64,000 bases of DNA. It comes from Chitinophagaceae bacterium LGM1. Its GTDB lineage: Bacteria > Bacteroidota > Bacteroidia > Chitinophagales > Chitinophagaceae. The stretch spans positions 2,785,001-2,849,000 of the forward strand of contig CP075895.1 of assembly GCA_018604165.1 (NCBI GenBank), written 5' to 3'. The notes beneath the pieces were generated by a model. The model saw only the letters and a list, made by a program, of their open reading frames with translations. It was not told the DNA's origin and made no database searches. Positions 15,911-23,006 of the stretch are shown here, in pieces. Each line of letters starts with the position of its first letter. Position 1 is the first letter of the stretch. The translations under genes and the position numbers were made by a program.

Positions 15911-17113
15911 ATGCTTACTGATTTAAGCTGCAAGGCACTTATTGTGCGTGCAAAACAATTAAACAAACCACTTAAAAAAGCCGATGGCGGCGGGCTGTAC
16001 CTGTACGCCCTGCCGACAGGCAAAGCCTATTGGCGTTATAAATACCGATTGCTGGGGCGTGAGAAACTTATCTCGCTTGGCGCATACCCCGCCATATCGC
16101 TAACTGAAGCCAGAACCGCGCATGACGACCTGCAAAAGCAGGTGGCAAAGGGTATTAACCCTGCGCATATTCGCAAGCAGCAAGCAACGCTGGCAAGGAT
16201 TGCCAGCGAAAGGACGTTTGAGGTATTGGGGCGGTCATGGCTTGCCCATAATGCCGAAAAATGGAGCGAAGCCCATGCGCGTAAAATCAGGCGATACCTT
16301 GAAAAAGACCTGTTTCGGATGCTGGGTAAAATCCCTGTTTCCCAGCTTACCCGAAAGCAGTTATTAACTGCCCTGCAGGAAATCGAGGGGCGCAAGGCGC
16401 ATAATACCGCAAAGCGATCGCAGCAATTCGCCTATCTTATCCTCAACCATGCAATGGATGAGGAAGATGTAAAACATAATATCGCGCAAGGGCTTGGCAA
16501 ATCACTCAAGCCCTATAAGACCGGGCATTATCCGTCAATGGAAATTGACGACCTGCCGCAATTCCTGCACACGCTGGATAACTGCAAGGCCGTTGCGACA
16601 CATGAGCATGATGCGGTGATGCTGTTATTACTGACAATGGTAAGGCGCAACGAATTACTGAATGCCGAATGGTCGGAATTTGACTTTGACAAGGCGCAAT
16701 GGGTAATCCCTGCATCCCGTATGAAAATGCGCCGCAAGCATATTGTACCGTTATCACGTCAGGCAATAGAAATCCTGCAAAAGCGCAAGCGGCTGAATGC
16801 GCTGCTGTATCAAGGCAGCCCGTATGTGTTTCCTGCTGTCAATAAACGTAACAAGCCGATTTATAGCAAGCTTGTTGCCCATGCATTACACAAGCTTGGC
16901 TATAAGGACAGGCACACCGCGCACGGCTTCCGTGCTTTGGGGATGGGGATTGCAAAAGAAAAGCTTGGCTATCGGCACGAAGTGCCAGACAGGCAGCTTG
17001 CGCATCTTCCTGCTGGTGATGTGGACAAGGCTTATGACCGTGCAGGGTTCTTGGCAGAGCGCATAAAAATGATGCAGGAACTGGCAGACCACATAGACCT
17101 GCAAAGGGGTTAA
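15911..17113 (+). CDS. P4-type tyrosine integrase (DUF4102 N-terminus, int2)
   Basis: 400 residues from the ATG at 15911 (MLTDLSCKALIVRAKQLNKP). The N-terminal Arm-binding DUF4102 domain is obvious (KKADGGGLYLYALPTGKAYW, then YRLLGREKLISLGAYPAISL). Catalytic domain: Arg in MVRRNELLNAEWSEF, HxxR variant in TAHGFRALGMG, His in RQLAHLPAG, and Tyr in DKAYDRAGFL. This family is typical of proteobacterial islands that use tRNA 3' ends. Here it lies internally with alpA, far from either att site, and no second tRNA or flanking repeat is evident. It is therefore probably the integrase of an older element now nested in the present one. It looks intact. Confidence 0.9.
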   Translation: MLTDLSCKALIVRAKQLNKPLKKADGGGLYLYALPTGKAYWRYKYRLLGREKLISLGAYPAISLTEARTAHDDLQKQVAKGINPAHIRKQQATLARIASERTFEVLGRSWLAHNAEKWSEAHARKIRRYLEKDLFRMLGKIPVSQLTRKQLLTALQEIEGRKAHNTAKRSQQFAYLILNHAMDEEDVKHNIAQGLGKSLKPYKTGHYPSMEIDDLPQFLHTLDNCKAVATHEHDAVMLLLLTMVRRNELLNAEWSEFDFDKAQWVIPASRMKMRRKHIVPLSRQAIEILQKRKRLNALLYQGSPYVFPAVNKRNKPIYSKLVAHALHKLGYKDRHTAHGFRALGMGIAKEKLGYRHEVPDRQLAHLPAGDVDKAYDRAGFLAERIKMMQELADHIDLQRG

Positions 17114-17134
17114 CGTAAATACTTAGAAATTAAA

Positions 17135-17159
17135 CCCGTCCCTATCTTATAGGGGCGGG
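17135..17159. terminator. Hairpin between int2 and the convergent SIR2-like gene
   Basis: CCCGTCCCTAT (17135-17145), CTT loop, ATAGGGGCGGG (17149-17159), one G-T mismatch pair. It lacks a clear T-run, but its place between convergent genes suggests termination. Confidence 0.5.
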
Positions 17160-17191
17160 CTACTACAATACTTGAATGTGAGCATATAGAG

Positions 17192-18244
17192 TTAGTGCCA
17201 TATTCTTGCTGTCTGAGCATTATATAAATTAACCTTGCATTTGAATTTGCCATGTATCTGTTCAATATGGGCAAGGTCAGCTTCTGAAAAAACACCAATA
17301 TAAATACTAAGTAGTTTATCATGTTCTCCACCTCGCTTACCTTGATGTGCAGCTTTATTTATTGCCTCAATGATATGGCTGTCATTTTCACTAAAATTAA
17401 AACCGAATGTAACCAGCGAACCTTTAATATCACAAAGCCTCTCGTAACAGAATGATAAATATTTATTGTGCATGATATGATTAAGCTTCTCTTTTGCATT
17501 ACCTGCGGTAACAAAAATAGGGTACTGTTTTTTTGCCATCCTGCCATTAATGTTTTCGAGTAATAAATGTCCCGAACCGTACACTTCTTTAATAACATCA
17601 ATCCCGGTATCAAATATAGGAAGCGCACCGTGTAGATAATATACAGTCTGCATTTCTTTGTATTTTCCCCATCGAAGTTCAGACCAATCCGCATCTTCAC
17701 CTATTATTATTTCGTCTGGGTTTTCAAGTTCACGACCAAATCCATCAATAGAATATTGGGCCTCATTTCTCATTAACACCCAATAGGGAAGCAAGTCATA
17801 GTTCGTAGAAAATACAAATCCGTTATTGCTTAAATACTCACTCAAGAAGTTAAAACATTGTACACTTTTTTCTTCTGCTATCGAAAACACATGCTCTGGA
17901 TGAAGTTCCTTGACAGCTTCGATTAGGCTATTCTTAAGTGTATCGCTTGCCTCTGTTAATTTTAGAACTAATGAACTGTCTGTACTAAATACTTTTGCAA
18001 TCTCTATAAAATTATCAAGCTGTTGCATTATCAGTTCAAAATTCTTGGTATTGACTATATCAAACAGCTTTTTCAGCAAGTCGTTATTCGTTTTATCAAT
18101 AAAATTGCTCAAAGCATTGTACGAAAAAATGTTAGGGTCATACGCCATACTAAATCCATTACCAAACAACAGATGTTTTTGTCTGTTTTTAGATTTAAGT
18201 TCAGACACAATTTGGTCATACGTTTTTAAATTCTCAAATTTCAT
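17192..18244 (-). CDS. SIR2-like protein, DUF4917 family (possible anti-phage NADase)
   Basis: 350 residues. Motifs of the SIR2-like superfamily appear in order: nucleotide-binding HLLFGNGFSMAYDPN near residue 24-38, VFSTNYDLLPYW with the STNYD signature near 150, YYLHGALPIF with the candidate catalytic His near 209, and LVTFGFNFSENDSHII near 290. This order matches DUF4917 proteins. SIR2-like proteins in several phage-defence systems deplete NAD+, and this lone gene sits as cargo beside the integrase. The gene is A+T-richer than int2. Function here is inferred; a role in element maintenance is the alternative. Confidence 0.75.
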   Translation of the reverse strand: MKFENLKTYDQIVSELKSKNRQKHLLFGNGFSMAYDPNIFSYNALSNFIDKTNNDLLKKLFDIVNTKNFELIMQQLDNFIEIAKVFSTDSSLVLKLTEASDTLKNSLIEAVKELHPEHVFSIAEEKSVQCFNFLSEYLSNNGFVFSTNYDLLPYWVLMRNEAQYSIDGFGRELENPDEIIIGEDADWSELRWGKYKEMQTVYYLHGALPIFDTGIDVIKEVYGSGHLLLENINGRMAKKQYPIFVTAGNAKEKLNHIMHNKYLSFCYERLCDIKGSLVTFGFNFSENDSHIIEAINKAAHQGKRGGEHDKLLSIYIGVFSEADLAHIEQIHGKFKCKVNLYNAQTARIWH

Positions 18245-18297
18245 GCTATACCATTAAATATGATTGAATTATACTAATTACACTAACATACTTTAAA

Positions 18298-18567
18298 TCA
18301 ATCCACATCAATCCCCTTATCGGGGCTTTGCGATTGTTCGTTATCATTCGATTTAAACCGTTCCCGCACCTGTTCGCGTGTGGCTTCTTTTCTACCAGCT
18401 TTCAGACCTGAACTGTATTTGGTATCTTTTGAACGATTTATAATTTCGTCCAGTTCTTCGCTGTTACCACGCCTTAGCCAATAGCCATGCTCGAACCCCT
18501 TTTTATAATTGGGATCTATTGTTTCATCATCAAGATTAACGCCGCCTAATATATAGCTATCCATCAA
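18298..18567 (-). CDS. Small hydrophilic protein of mobile-element operon
   Basis: 89 residues beginning MMDSYILGGVNLDDETIDPN, with a central KGFEHGYWLRRGNSEELDEIINR and a basic/acidic tail, VRERFKSNDNEQSQSPDKGIDVD. I recognise the type as a small uncharacterised Bacteroidota element protein without assigned function. The stop/start overlap with the upstream helix-turn-helix gene (ATGA) shows an operon. Its last 20 residues resemble those of MobA (NEQSQ, then GxDx ending), which may be a shared recognition tail. Confidence 0.65.
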   Translation of the reverse strand: MMDSYILGGVNLDDETIDPNYKKGFEHGYWLRRGNSEELDEIINRSKDTKYSSGLKAGRKEATREQVRERFKSNDNEQSQSPDKGIDVD

Positions 18568-18839
18568 AACGTATTTTTAGCGTGTTTTTCCAAATAAGCC
18601 TCTATGCTATCCCTGTCATAGAGGATCACCCGCGCCTCGGGCTGGCTGTAACGGATGCGCCCCTCATCACGCAGCTTCTGCATCGTGGTTTTTGATTTGA
18701 TATGCAGCAAGTCCATTGCCTCATCAGGGCTTAACCACTTGCGCTCGGGCTTTGCCCCGAGTTGCTGCTTGATTTCAGCGACCAGTCTGATAACCAGTTC
18801 GTCAAATGCCTTGTCGTCAATGTTAAACGATATTCCCAC
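18564..18839 (-). CDS. Helix-turn-helix protein (excisionase-like)
   Basis: 91 residues. An N-terminal amphipathic part (FDELVIRLVAEIKQQL) is followed by an excisionase-type helix-turn-helix: KWLSPDEAMDLLHIKSKTTMQK, then LRDEGRIRYSQPEARVILYDR and DSIEAYLEKHAKN. This is a common Bacteroidota mobile-element protein class, probably a regulator or excision factor for int1. It is first in a two-gene operon near the right end. A GTGGAAAACAC motif (18901-18911) lies about 60 bp upstream and may be its operator. Confidence 0.8.
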   Translation of the reverse strand: MGISFNIDDKAFDELVIRLVAEIKQQLGAKPERKWLSPDEAMDLLHIKSKTTMQKLRDEGRIRYSQPEARVILYDRDSIEAYLEKHAKNTF

Positions 18840-18956
18840 TTCGTGTTCGTGCGCAGATAATTACGGGATAAATAAACAAACTGCGTATGACCTGTACAAC
18901 GTGGAAAACACCCAGTTTTTTTAATAGACCAATTTGTACCGACTTAGACCGCTGGT

Positions 18957-18978
18957 TGTTGTACCTATGTTGTACCAA
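18957..18978. repeat. Right arm-type site, tandem GTTGTACC
   Basis: Exact copy of 2603-2624, about 45 bp inside attR, with another TTGTACC at 18934-18940. It is a symmetric pair with the left site, as expected for int1 arm binding. Confidence 0.6.
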
Positions 18979-18984
18979 AAGAAA

Positions 18985-19016
18985 AAAGCGTTCCAGATTT
19001 TGCTCTGAAACGCTTT
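18985..19016 (-). terminator. Element-borne terminator downstream of tRNA-Phe
   Basis: AAAGCGTT (18985-18992) with AACGCTTT (19009-19016), inner CAGA/TCTG pairing, and an A-run to the left that becomes a T-run for leftward transcripts. It lies inside the element yet serves the host tRNA gene. Confidence 0.75.
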
Positions 19017-19022
19017 ATTTTC

Positions 19023-19074
19023 GTGTGGTGCGGGAGGGAATTGAACCCCCGACACAAGGATTTTCAGTCCTTTG
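19023..19074 (-). repeat. attR: core repeat inside the intact tRNA-Phe
   Basis: 52 bp identical to 2453-2504, running from just past the 3' end of tRNA-Phe through the anticodon arm. Integration here keeps the tRNA whole. Confidence 0.9.
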
Positions 19075-19098
19075 CTCTACCAACTGAGCTACCGCACC
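19026..19098 (-). tRNA. tRNA-Phe (GAA)
   Basis: 73 nt. Acceptor GGTGCGG pairs with CCGCACC plus discriminator A. D arm AGCTCAGTTGGTAGAGC. Anticodon loop CTGAAAA gives GAA. T arm GGGGGTTCAATTCCC. CCA is not encoded. It carries the element attR and is read leftwards. Confidence 0.97.
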
Positions 19099-19115
19099 TT
19101 CCCGTTTTGGGATTG

Positions 19116-19123
19116 CAAAAATA
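19116..19123 (-). promoter_or_regulatory. Bacteroidota -7 box of tRNA-Phe
   Basis: The complement reads TATTTTTG, matching TAnnTTTG, 17 bp before the tRNA 5' end. Confidence 0.5.
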
Positions 19124-19162
19124 GGTTTAATATCCAATTTTCCAAAAACGATAGTAAACAAT

Positions 19163-20524
19163 TTACTGCTTTACAAAGTTGGCTGTAGCGTACAGCATAG
19201 CCCCATCATACAGCATCACCCTGTATAGCCCTGTGGGCAATGCTTTCGTTTCTATATGCGTTTCGTTGTTCTGTAGCTTTCCATTCATTATTACCTGCCC
19301 GTTCATATTCACAATCTTATAATCTGCATGGGCATTCAATACATACTGTTTTATTTTAATTGTTACGAAATCACCTGCCGGATTGGGATAAATTTTCATC
19401 AATTCTTTATCTATCTCTGTTTGGGCAATACTGTTATACGAAGGGTCATATATCTCAACTATCCTGTCAATACGCGCACCCGTACCGCCAGATGGCGAGT
19501 TACTAGTTGACACGTAAATACGCCCCTCAGGCGAAATACATAAATCCCTCAGGCGGCGGTATTTTACCAATGCTACTTTGCTAATAGTTGTCACATCATC
19601 ACTGGTTGTATTTAGTTTTAATTGGTAGAGCGTTGAGTCTTTGAGCGTAACCATCAGCAACGATTTCTGAAATTGCGGAAACATGGGGTGGTCGTAATAA
19701 TCCATCCCACAAACAGCCGTAGTGGGAGTCCATGCTTCTATCGGCTCTACTACGTTGGAGTCATTACAGAAAGTCATTTCAGCACCTGTATTGCAATAAC
19801 CCTGTACAGTAGGCCAGCCGTAGTTGCGCCCTTTTTGTATAATGTTTACTTCATCATCAGAATTAGCTCCATGCTCACTCTGATAAATTTTGCCATTGGC
19901 ATACACCATGCCTTGTGCATTTCTATGCCCCCAGCTCCACGCGGCATTGCCTGATATTGGGTTATCAGATGGAATAGTGCCGTCCAGGTTTAGCCGTAGT
20001 AGTTTGCCGTTTAGCGAATTGACGTTTTGAGAATTAGATGTTGCTGCAGCATCACCAGTTGTCAGGTATAGATGATTATCAATTATCAGCAACCTGCACC
20101 CGTTATGTATGTTGGCAGCTCCGATATTGTCAATAATTGTTTGCGGGTTTTGCAGCACATTGGTAGTACTGTTATATTCATAACGTGCCACACGCAGTTT
20201 ATATACAGTAGCATCTATATAATTGTATGCTACAAACACATGGGGTGTAGTGCTGAACTGCGGATGCAATACCAAGCCTAGCATACCACCCTCGCTCTGT
20301 ATGCGGGTATTGGTTTCGTTGTAGAGTGTGTCAATCTTTCCACTGGTTGGCTGCATACGGCAGATGTAGCCGTTCTTTTGGGTAAACCATATATGGTTGT
20401 CTGGCCCGTACACCAATTCCCAGGGTATAAAGAGCGAATCTCTTACTACACGCACCGTCAACTGGGCTTTTACCTCTGCCTGAAAAGTCAAAGCGACAAC
20501 TAATAACAATAGCAGCTTTTTCAT
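19163..20524 (-). CDS. PQQ-dependent sugar dehydrogenase-like secreted protein with T9SS domain
   Basis: 453 residues from the ATG at 20524, chosen because MKKLLLLLVVALTFQAEVKAQ is a clean signal peptide; an ATG six codons earlier is possible. The domain is a glucose/sorbosone dehydrogenase propeller: VVRDSLFIPWELVYGPDNHIWFT at the start, GGMLGLVLHPQF, then GHRNAQGMVYANGKIYQSEHG and DEVNIIQKGRNYGWP, the classic family motif. About 80 C-terminal residues form a T9SS sorting domain (IYPNPAGDFVTI, GQVIMNG, LPTGLYRVML). It probably oxidises a sugar or sugar derivative at the cell surface; whether PQQ is bound is unknown. It stands alone. Confidence 0.85.
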   Translation of the reverse strand: MKKLLLLLVVALTFQAEVKAQLTVRVVRDSLFIPWELVYGPDNHIWFTQKNGYICRMQPTSGKIDTLYNETNTRIQSEGGMLGLVLHPQFSTTPHVFVAYNYIDATVYKLRVARYEYNSTTNVLQNPQTIIDNIGAANIHNGCRLLIIDNHLYLTTGDAAATSNSQNVNSLNGKLLRLNLDGTIPSDNPISGNAAWSWGHRNAQGMVYANGKIYQSEHGANSDDEVNIIQKGRNYGWPTVQGYCNTGAEMTFCNDSNVVEPIEAWTPTTAVCGMDYYDHPMFPQFQKSLLMVTLKDSTLYQLKLNTTSDDVTTISKVALVKYRRLRDLCISPEGRIYVSTSNSPSGGTGARIDRIVEIYDPSYNSIAQTEIDKELMKIYPNPAGDFVTIKIKQYVLNAHADYKIVNMNGQVIMNGKLQNNETHIETKALPTGLYRVMLYDGAMLYATANFVKQ

Positions 20525-20608
20525 ATTCTCCTGTTTTAGCATATTGAAGTTACGAAATAAGGCATCAAGAATGCGCGGTTATATTTTGTTCTGCTATTTT
20601 TACAACCA

Positions 20609-21226
20609 ATGGATGTATCGGTAACCATAGAGCAGTTTTATACCCAACTACAAGCAACTAAGCCTATTGAGTTTATTGCTGTACTCTTTGGTATGATAAG
20701 TGTAGTGCTGGCTAACAGAAACCATGTATGGCTCTACCCCACAGGTATCGTCAGCACGGTAATATATATATGGATAATGGCGCGCGTAGGTTTGTATGCA
20801 GAGTCGTTGCTCAATTTGTATTACTTTATAATGAGCATCTACGGCTGGGCATTGTGGCACAAAGGCAAAGGAAATGAAAACCCTGCTGCTATATCGCACA
20901 ACAACGGTAAAGACTGGGCAATAAGCATCGCAATATGTGTATCAGGCTGGGCAGTGTTATACTTCGTATTATCAAGCTATACAGACTCTACCGTACCAAT
21001 GCTCGATGCCATCGTTTCTGCAACGGCATGGGCAGGTATGTGGCTGCTGGCAAAACACAAAATTGAAAACTGGATATTGCTCAACATATCCAATGCCATT
21101 GCCATACCACTATATATTTACAAAGGCATACCATTTACGGCATTGCTTACGCTGTTTTTATTTATTGTTGCTATCTTCGGTTACTTCAGATGGAAAAAAC
21201 AATATCGTTTGCTGCATACTGCATAG
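20609..21226 (+). CDS. pnuC: PnuC nicotinamide riboside transporter
   Basis: 205 residues with about seven membrane helices. The family signature is clear: PIEFIAVLFGMISVVLANRNHV, WLYPTGIVSTVIYIW, then YAESLLNLYYFIMSIYGWALW with the conserved YGWxxW. PnuC lets nicotinamide riboside diffuse inward, held by later phosphorylation. A NadR-like kinase two genes downstream would do that step. Overlaps the PAP2 gene by 37 bp, so the genes form a tight operon. Confidence 0.9.
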   Translation: MDVSVTIEQFYTQLQATKPIEFIAVLFGMISVVLANRNHVWLYPTGIVSTVIYIWIMARVGLYAESLLNLYYFIMSIYGWALWHKGKGNENPAAISHNNGKDWAISIAICVSGWAVLYFVLSSYTDSTVPMLDAIVSATAWAGMWLLAKHKIENWILLNISNAIAIPLYIYKGIPFTALLTLFLFIVAIFGYFRWKKQYRLLHTA

Positions 21227-21816
21227 CCATACTACTACTACCGTTTCAATGCCTTGCACAAAACACTGACATTGAATGGTTGCGTAGCATAAACAGCACA
21301 CGTAGTAGCAGTTCTGATGCCTTCATGAATGGCATCACCCAATCTACCTACCCCTTATCTTTTGCAGTACCCGCAACGCAATTATTAGTAGGCTACATCA
21401 AAAAAGATACACAAACCATCCGCAATGGATGGCAAACGGTAGCTAGCCTCGGCACTACAGTAGTTATAGGCTATGGTTTGAAGTATGCCATCAACAGAAG
21501 TCGCCCTTATGAGTCTTACAAAGACATCATTCCTTATCATTATGATACCGACCCGTCTTTCCCATCCGGGCATACCAGCATTGCTTTTGCTACTGCTACA
21601 TCACTCAGCCTGCAATACTGCAAATGGTATGTAATAGCACCGGCTTACCTGTGGGCAGGCAGTATCGGCTATTCGCGTATGCACCTCGGTATGCACTACC
21701 CTACAGATGTATTGGCTGGTGCATTGGTGGGTGCTGGCAGTGCATTTCTGTCTTACAAAGGGCAGCAATGGTTAGTGAAACGTAAACAACGAAAAATAAA
21801 AGGCATAGTTGAATAG
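21190..21816 (+). CDS. PAP2-family membrane phosphatase
   Basis: 208 residues with a signal-like start (MEKTISFAAYCIAILLLPFQ). The three phosphatase motifs are visible: KYAINRSRPYE, PSFPSGHTSIAFA and SRMHLGMHYPTDVLAG. This is the acid phosphatase/lipid phosphatase fold acting on the outer face of the inner membrane or in the periplasm. It sits between pnuC and the riboside kinase with overlaps of 37 and 8 bp, suggesting it dephosphorylates NMN-type substrates for uptake, though a lipid substrate remains possible. Confidence 0.85.
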   Translation: MEKTISFAAYCIAILLLPFQCLAQNTDIEWLRSINSTRSSSSDAFMNGITQSTYPLSFAVPATQLLVGYIKKDTQTIRNGWQTVASLGTTVVIGYGLKYAINRSRPYESYKDIIPYHYDTDPSFPSGHTSIAFATATSLSLQYCKWYVIAPAYLWAGSIGYSRMHLGMHYPTDVLAGALVGAGSAFLSYKGQQWLVKRKQRKIKGIVE

Positions 21817-22333
21817 CATTAAAAAAATAGTAGTTATAGGCCCGGAATCTACAGGCAAAAGTACGCTCAGCCAATCGCTTGCCGTGCAATTGCAAACTGT
21901 TTGGGTACCCGAATATGCACGCGCATACCTGGAAAATCTTGACAGAGCATATACTGAAGCCGATTTGCTAGAGATTGCCAAAGGACAAATTGCTACAGAA
22001 GAAACCGCTATGCAGCAAGCCAACCAATACCTTATTTGCGATACCGACCTGTATGTAATAAAAGTATGGAGCGAAGCCAAATACGGCAGATGCCATCCAT
22101 GGATATTGGAACAGATAGCTCAACGAAAATATGACCTTTATCTACTTACATATATAGATGTGCCATGGACGGACGACCCTTTACGAGAACACCCTTTGCC
22201 CGAAGAAAGGGCTTACTTCTACAATACATACAGGGATATTGTTATGCAATCGGGCAGCCCTTGGGCAGACATCAGAGGTGATGAAAATGAACGGTTGAAA
22301 CTCGCAACAAACGCTATACAAAAACTGTTATAA
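21809..22333 (+). CDS. NadR-like ribosylnicotinamide kinase
   Basis: 174 residues from a TTG start at 21809 (MNSIKKIVVIGPESTGKSTL); no ATG precedes the P-loop. The AAA_28/NadR kinase domain shows GPESTGKST, VPEYARAYLENL, then ICDTDLYVIKVWSEAKYG and YLLTYIDVPWTDDPLREHP. It lacks the adenylyltransferase part of full NadR, as is usual for the kinase-only group. Overlaps the PAP2 gene by 8 bp. With PnuC it would trap riboside as NMN. Confidence 0.85.
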   Translation: MNSIKKIVVIGPESTGKSTLSQSLAVQLQTVWVPEYARAYLENLDRAYTEADLLEIAKGQIATEETAMQQANQYLICDTDLYVIKVWSEAKYGRCHPWILEQIAQRKYDLYLLTYIDVPWTDDPLREHPLPEERAYFYNTYRDIVMQSGSPWADIRGDENERLKLATNAIQKLL

Positions 22334-22358
22334 ATCCGTATATTTACTATACAGATTT

Positions 22359-22979
22359 ATGTTGCTCCATATTCATCCAAAAGATCCACAGTCGCGCCTA
22401 ATAAAAACAGTTGTTGATTGCCTGAAAAGTGGCGGGGTAATCATTTATCCTACCGATACTATATACGGTTTGGGTTGCGATATTTATAACGTAGATGCAA
22501 TTGACCGTATCTGCCGTATTAAAAATATTGACCCCAAGAAGGCACAATTCTCTTTTGTGTGCAACGACCTGAGCCATATCAGCGATTATGCAAAAAGCAT
22601 TGACACGCCTGTATTCCGCACACTCAAGAAATCTTTGCCTGGCCCGTACACATTTATATTAGAAGCCAGCAAGATGGTACCCAAAATGCTGAAGACCAAA
22701 AAAGATACCGTTGGCATACGTGTACCCGACCATAAAATAAGCCAGGAAATAGTAAAGCAATTGGGCAACCCCATTATGAGTGTATCGCTACCAATGGAAG
22801 ATGAGGTAGAATATTTTACAGACCCCTTGCTGATACACGAAATATTTGAAGACCGAGTTGACATAGTTGTTGACGGTGGACACGGTGGCACTACCCCATC
22901 TACCGTTATAGACTTCTCCAACGGCACACCCGAATTGATACGTGAGGGTGCAGGCGAATGGGAAAAAATACTTGGCTAA
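22359..22979 (+). CDS. Threonylcarbamoyl-AMP synthase family (Sua5/YciO/YrdC)
   Basis: 206 residues. YrdC fold: GGVIIYPTDTIYGLGCDI at residues about 25-42 with the KxR-like site later (KIKNIDPKKAQFSFVC), SLPGPYTFILEAS and TVGIRVPDHKIS. The family makes threonylcarbamoyl-AMP for the t6A modification of tRNA. The size and motif spacing look closer to YciO/YwlC single-domain members than to full Sua5, so the exact subgroup is open. It is 25 bp after the NadR-like gene and 27 bp before ligA. Confidence 0.8.
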   Translation: MLLHIHPKDPQSRLIKTVVDCLKSGGVIIYPTDTIYGLGCDIYNVDAIDRICRIKNIDPKKAQFSFVCNDLSHISDYAKSIDTPVFRTLKKSLPGPYTFILEASKMVPKMLKTKKDTVGIRVPDHKISQEIVKQLGNPIMSVSLPMEDEVEYFTDPLLIHEIFEDRVDIVVDGGHGGTTPSTVIDFSNGTPELIREGAGEWEKILG

Positions 22980-23006
22980 TTACCGCATTCAAACTTTCTT
23001 TGTTCT

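Larger units (their letters stand above)
2453..19074. mobile_element. Integrative mobilizable element in tRNA-Phe, mosaic, about 16.6 kb
   Basis: Bounded by a 52-bp perfect direct repeat (2453-2504 and 19023-19074). The right copy is inside an intact tRNA-Phe and the left is an orphan 3' half of that tRNA. Int1 (2662-3876) lies just inside the left end, with matching 22-bp arm-type repeats near both ends. Contents include a second, P4-type integrase with AlpA, mobC-mobA relaxase, an oriT candidate, VirD4, an orphan response regulator, a secreted M4 protease and a SIR2-like gene. There is no mating-pair formation system, so transfer would need a channel supplied in trans. Promoter and ribosome-binding-site styles differ between the flanks (Bacteroidota) and the centre (proteobacterial), pointing to a composite origin. 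Confidence 0.85.

Noticed and set aside
15567-15911. Short repeats here as a CRISPR array
   Set aside because: The repeats are palindromic, unequal and unevenly spaced, with no cas genes in the window.
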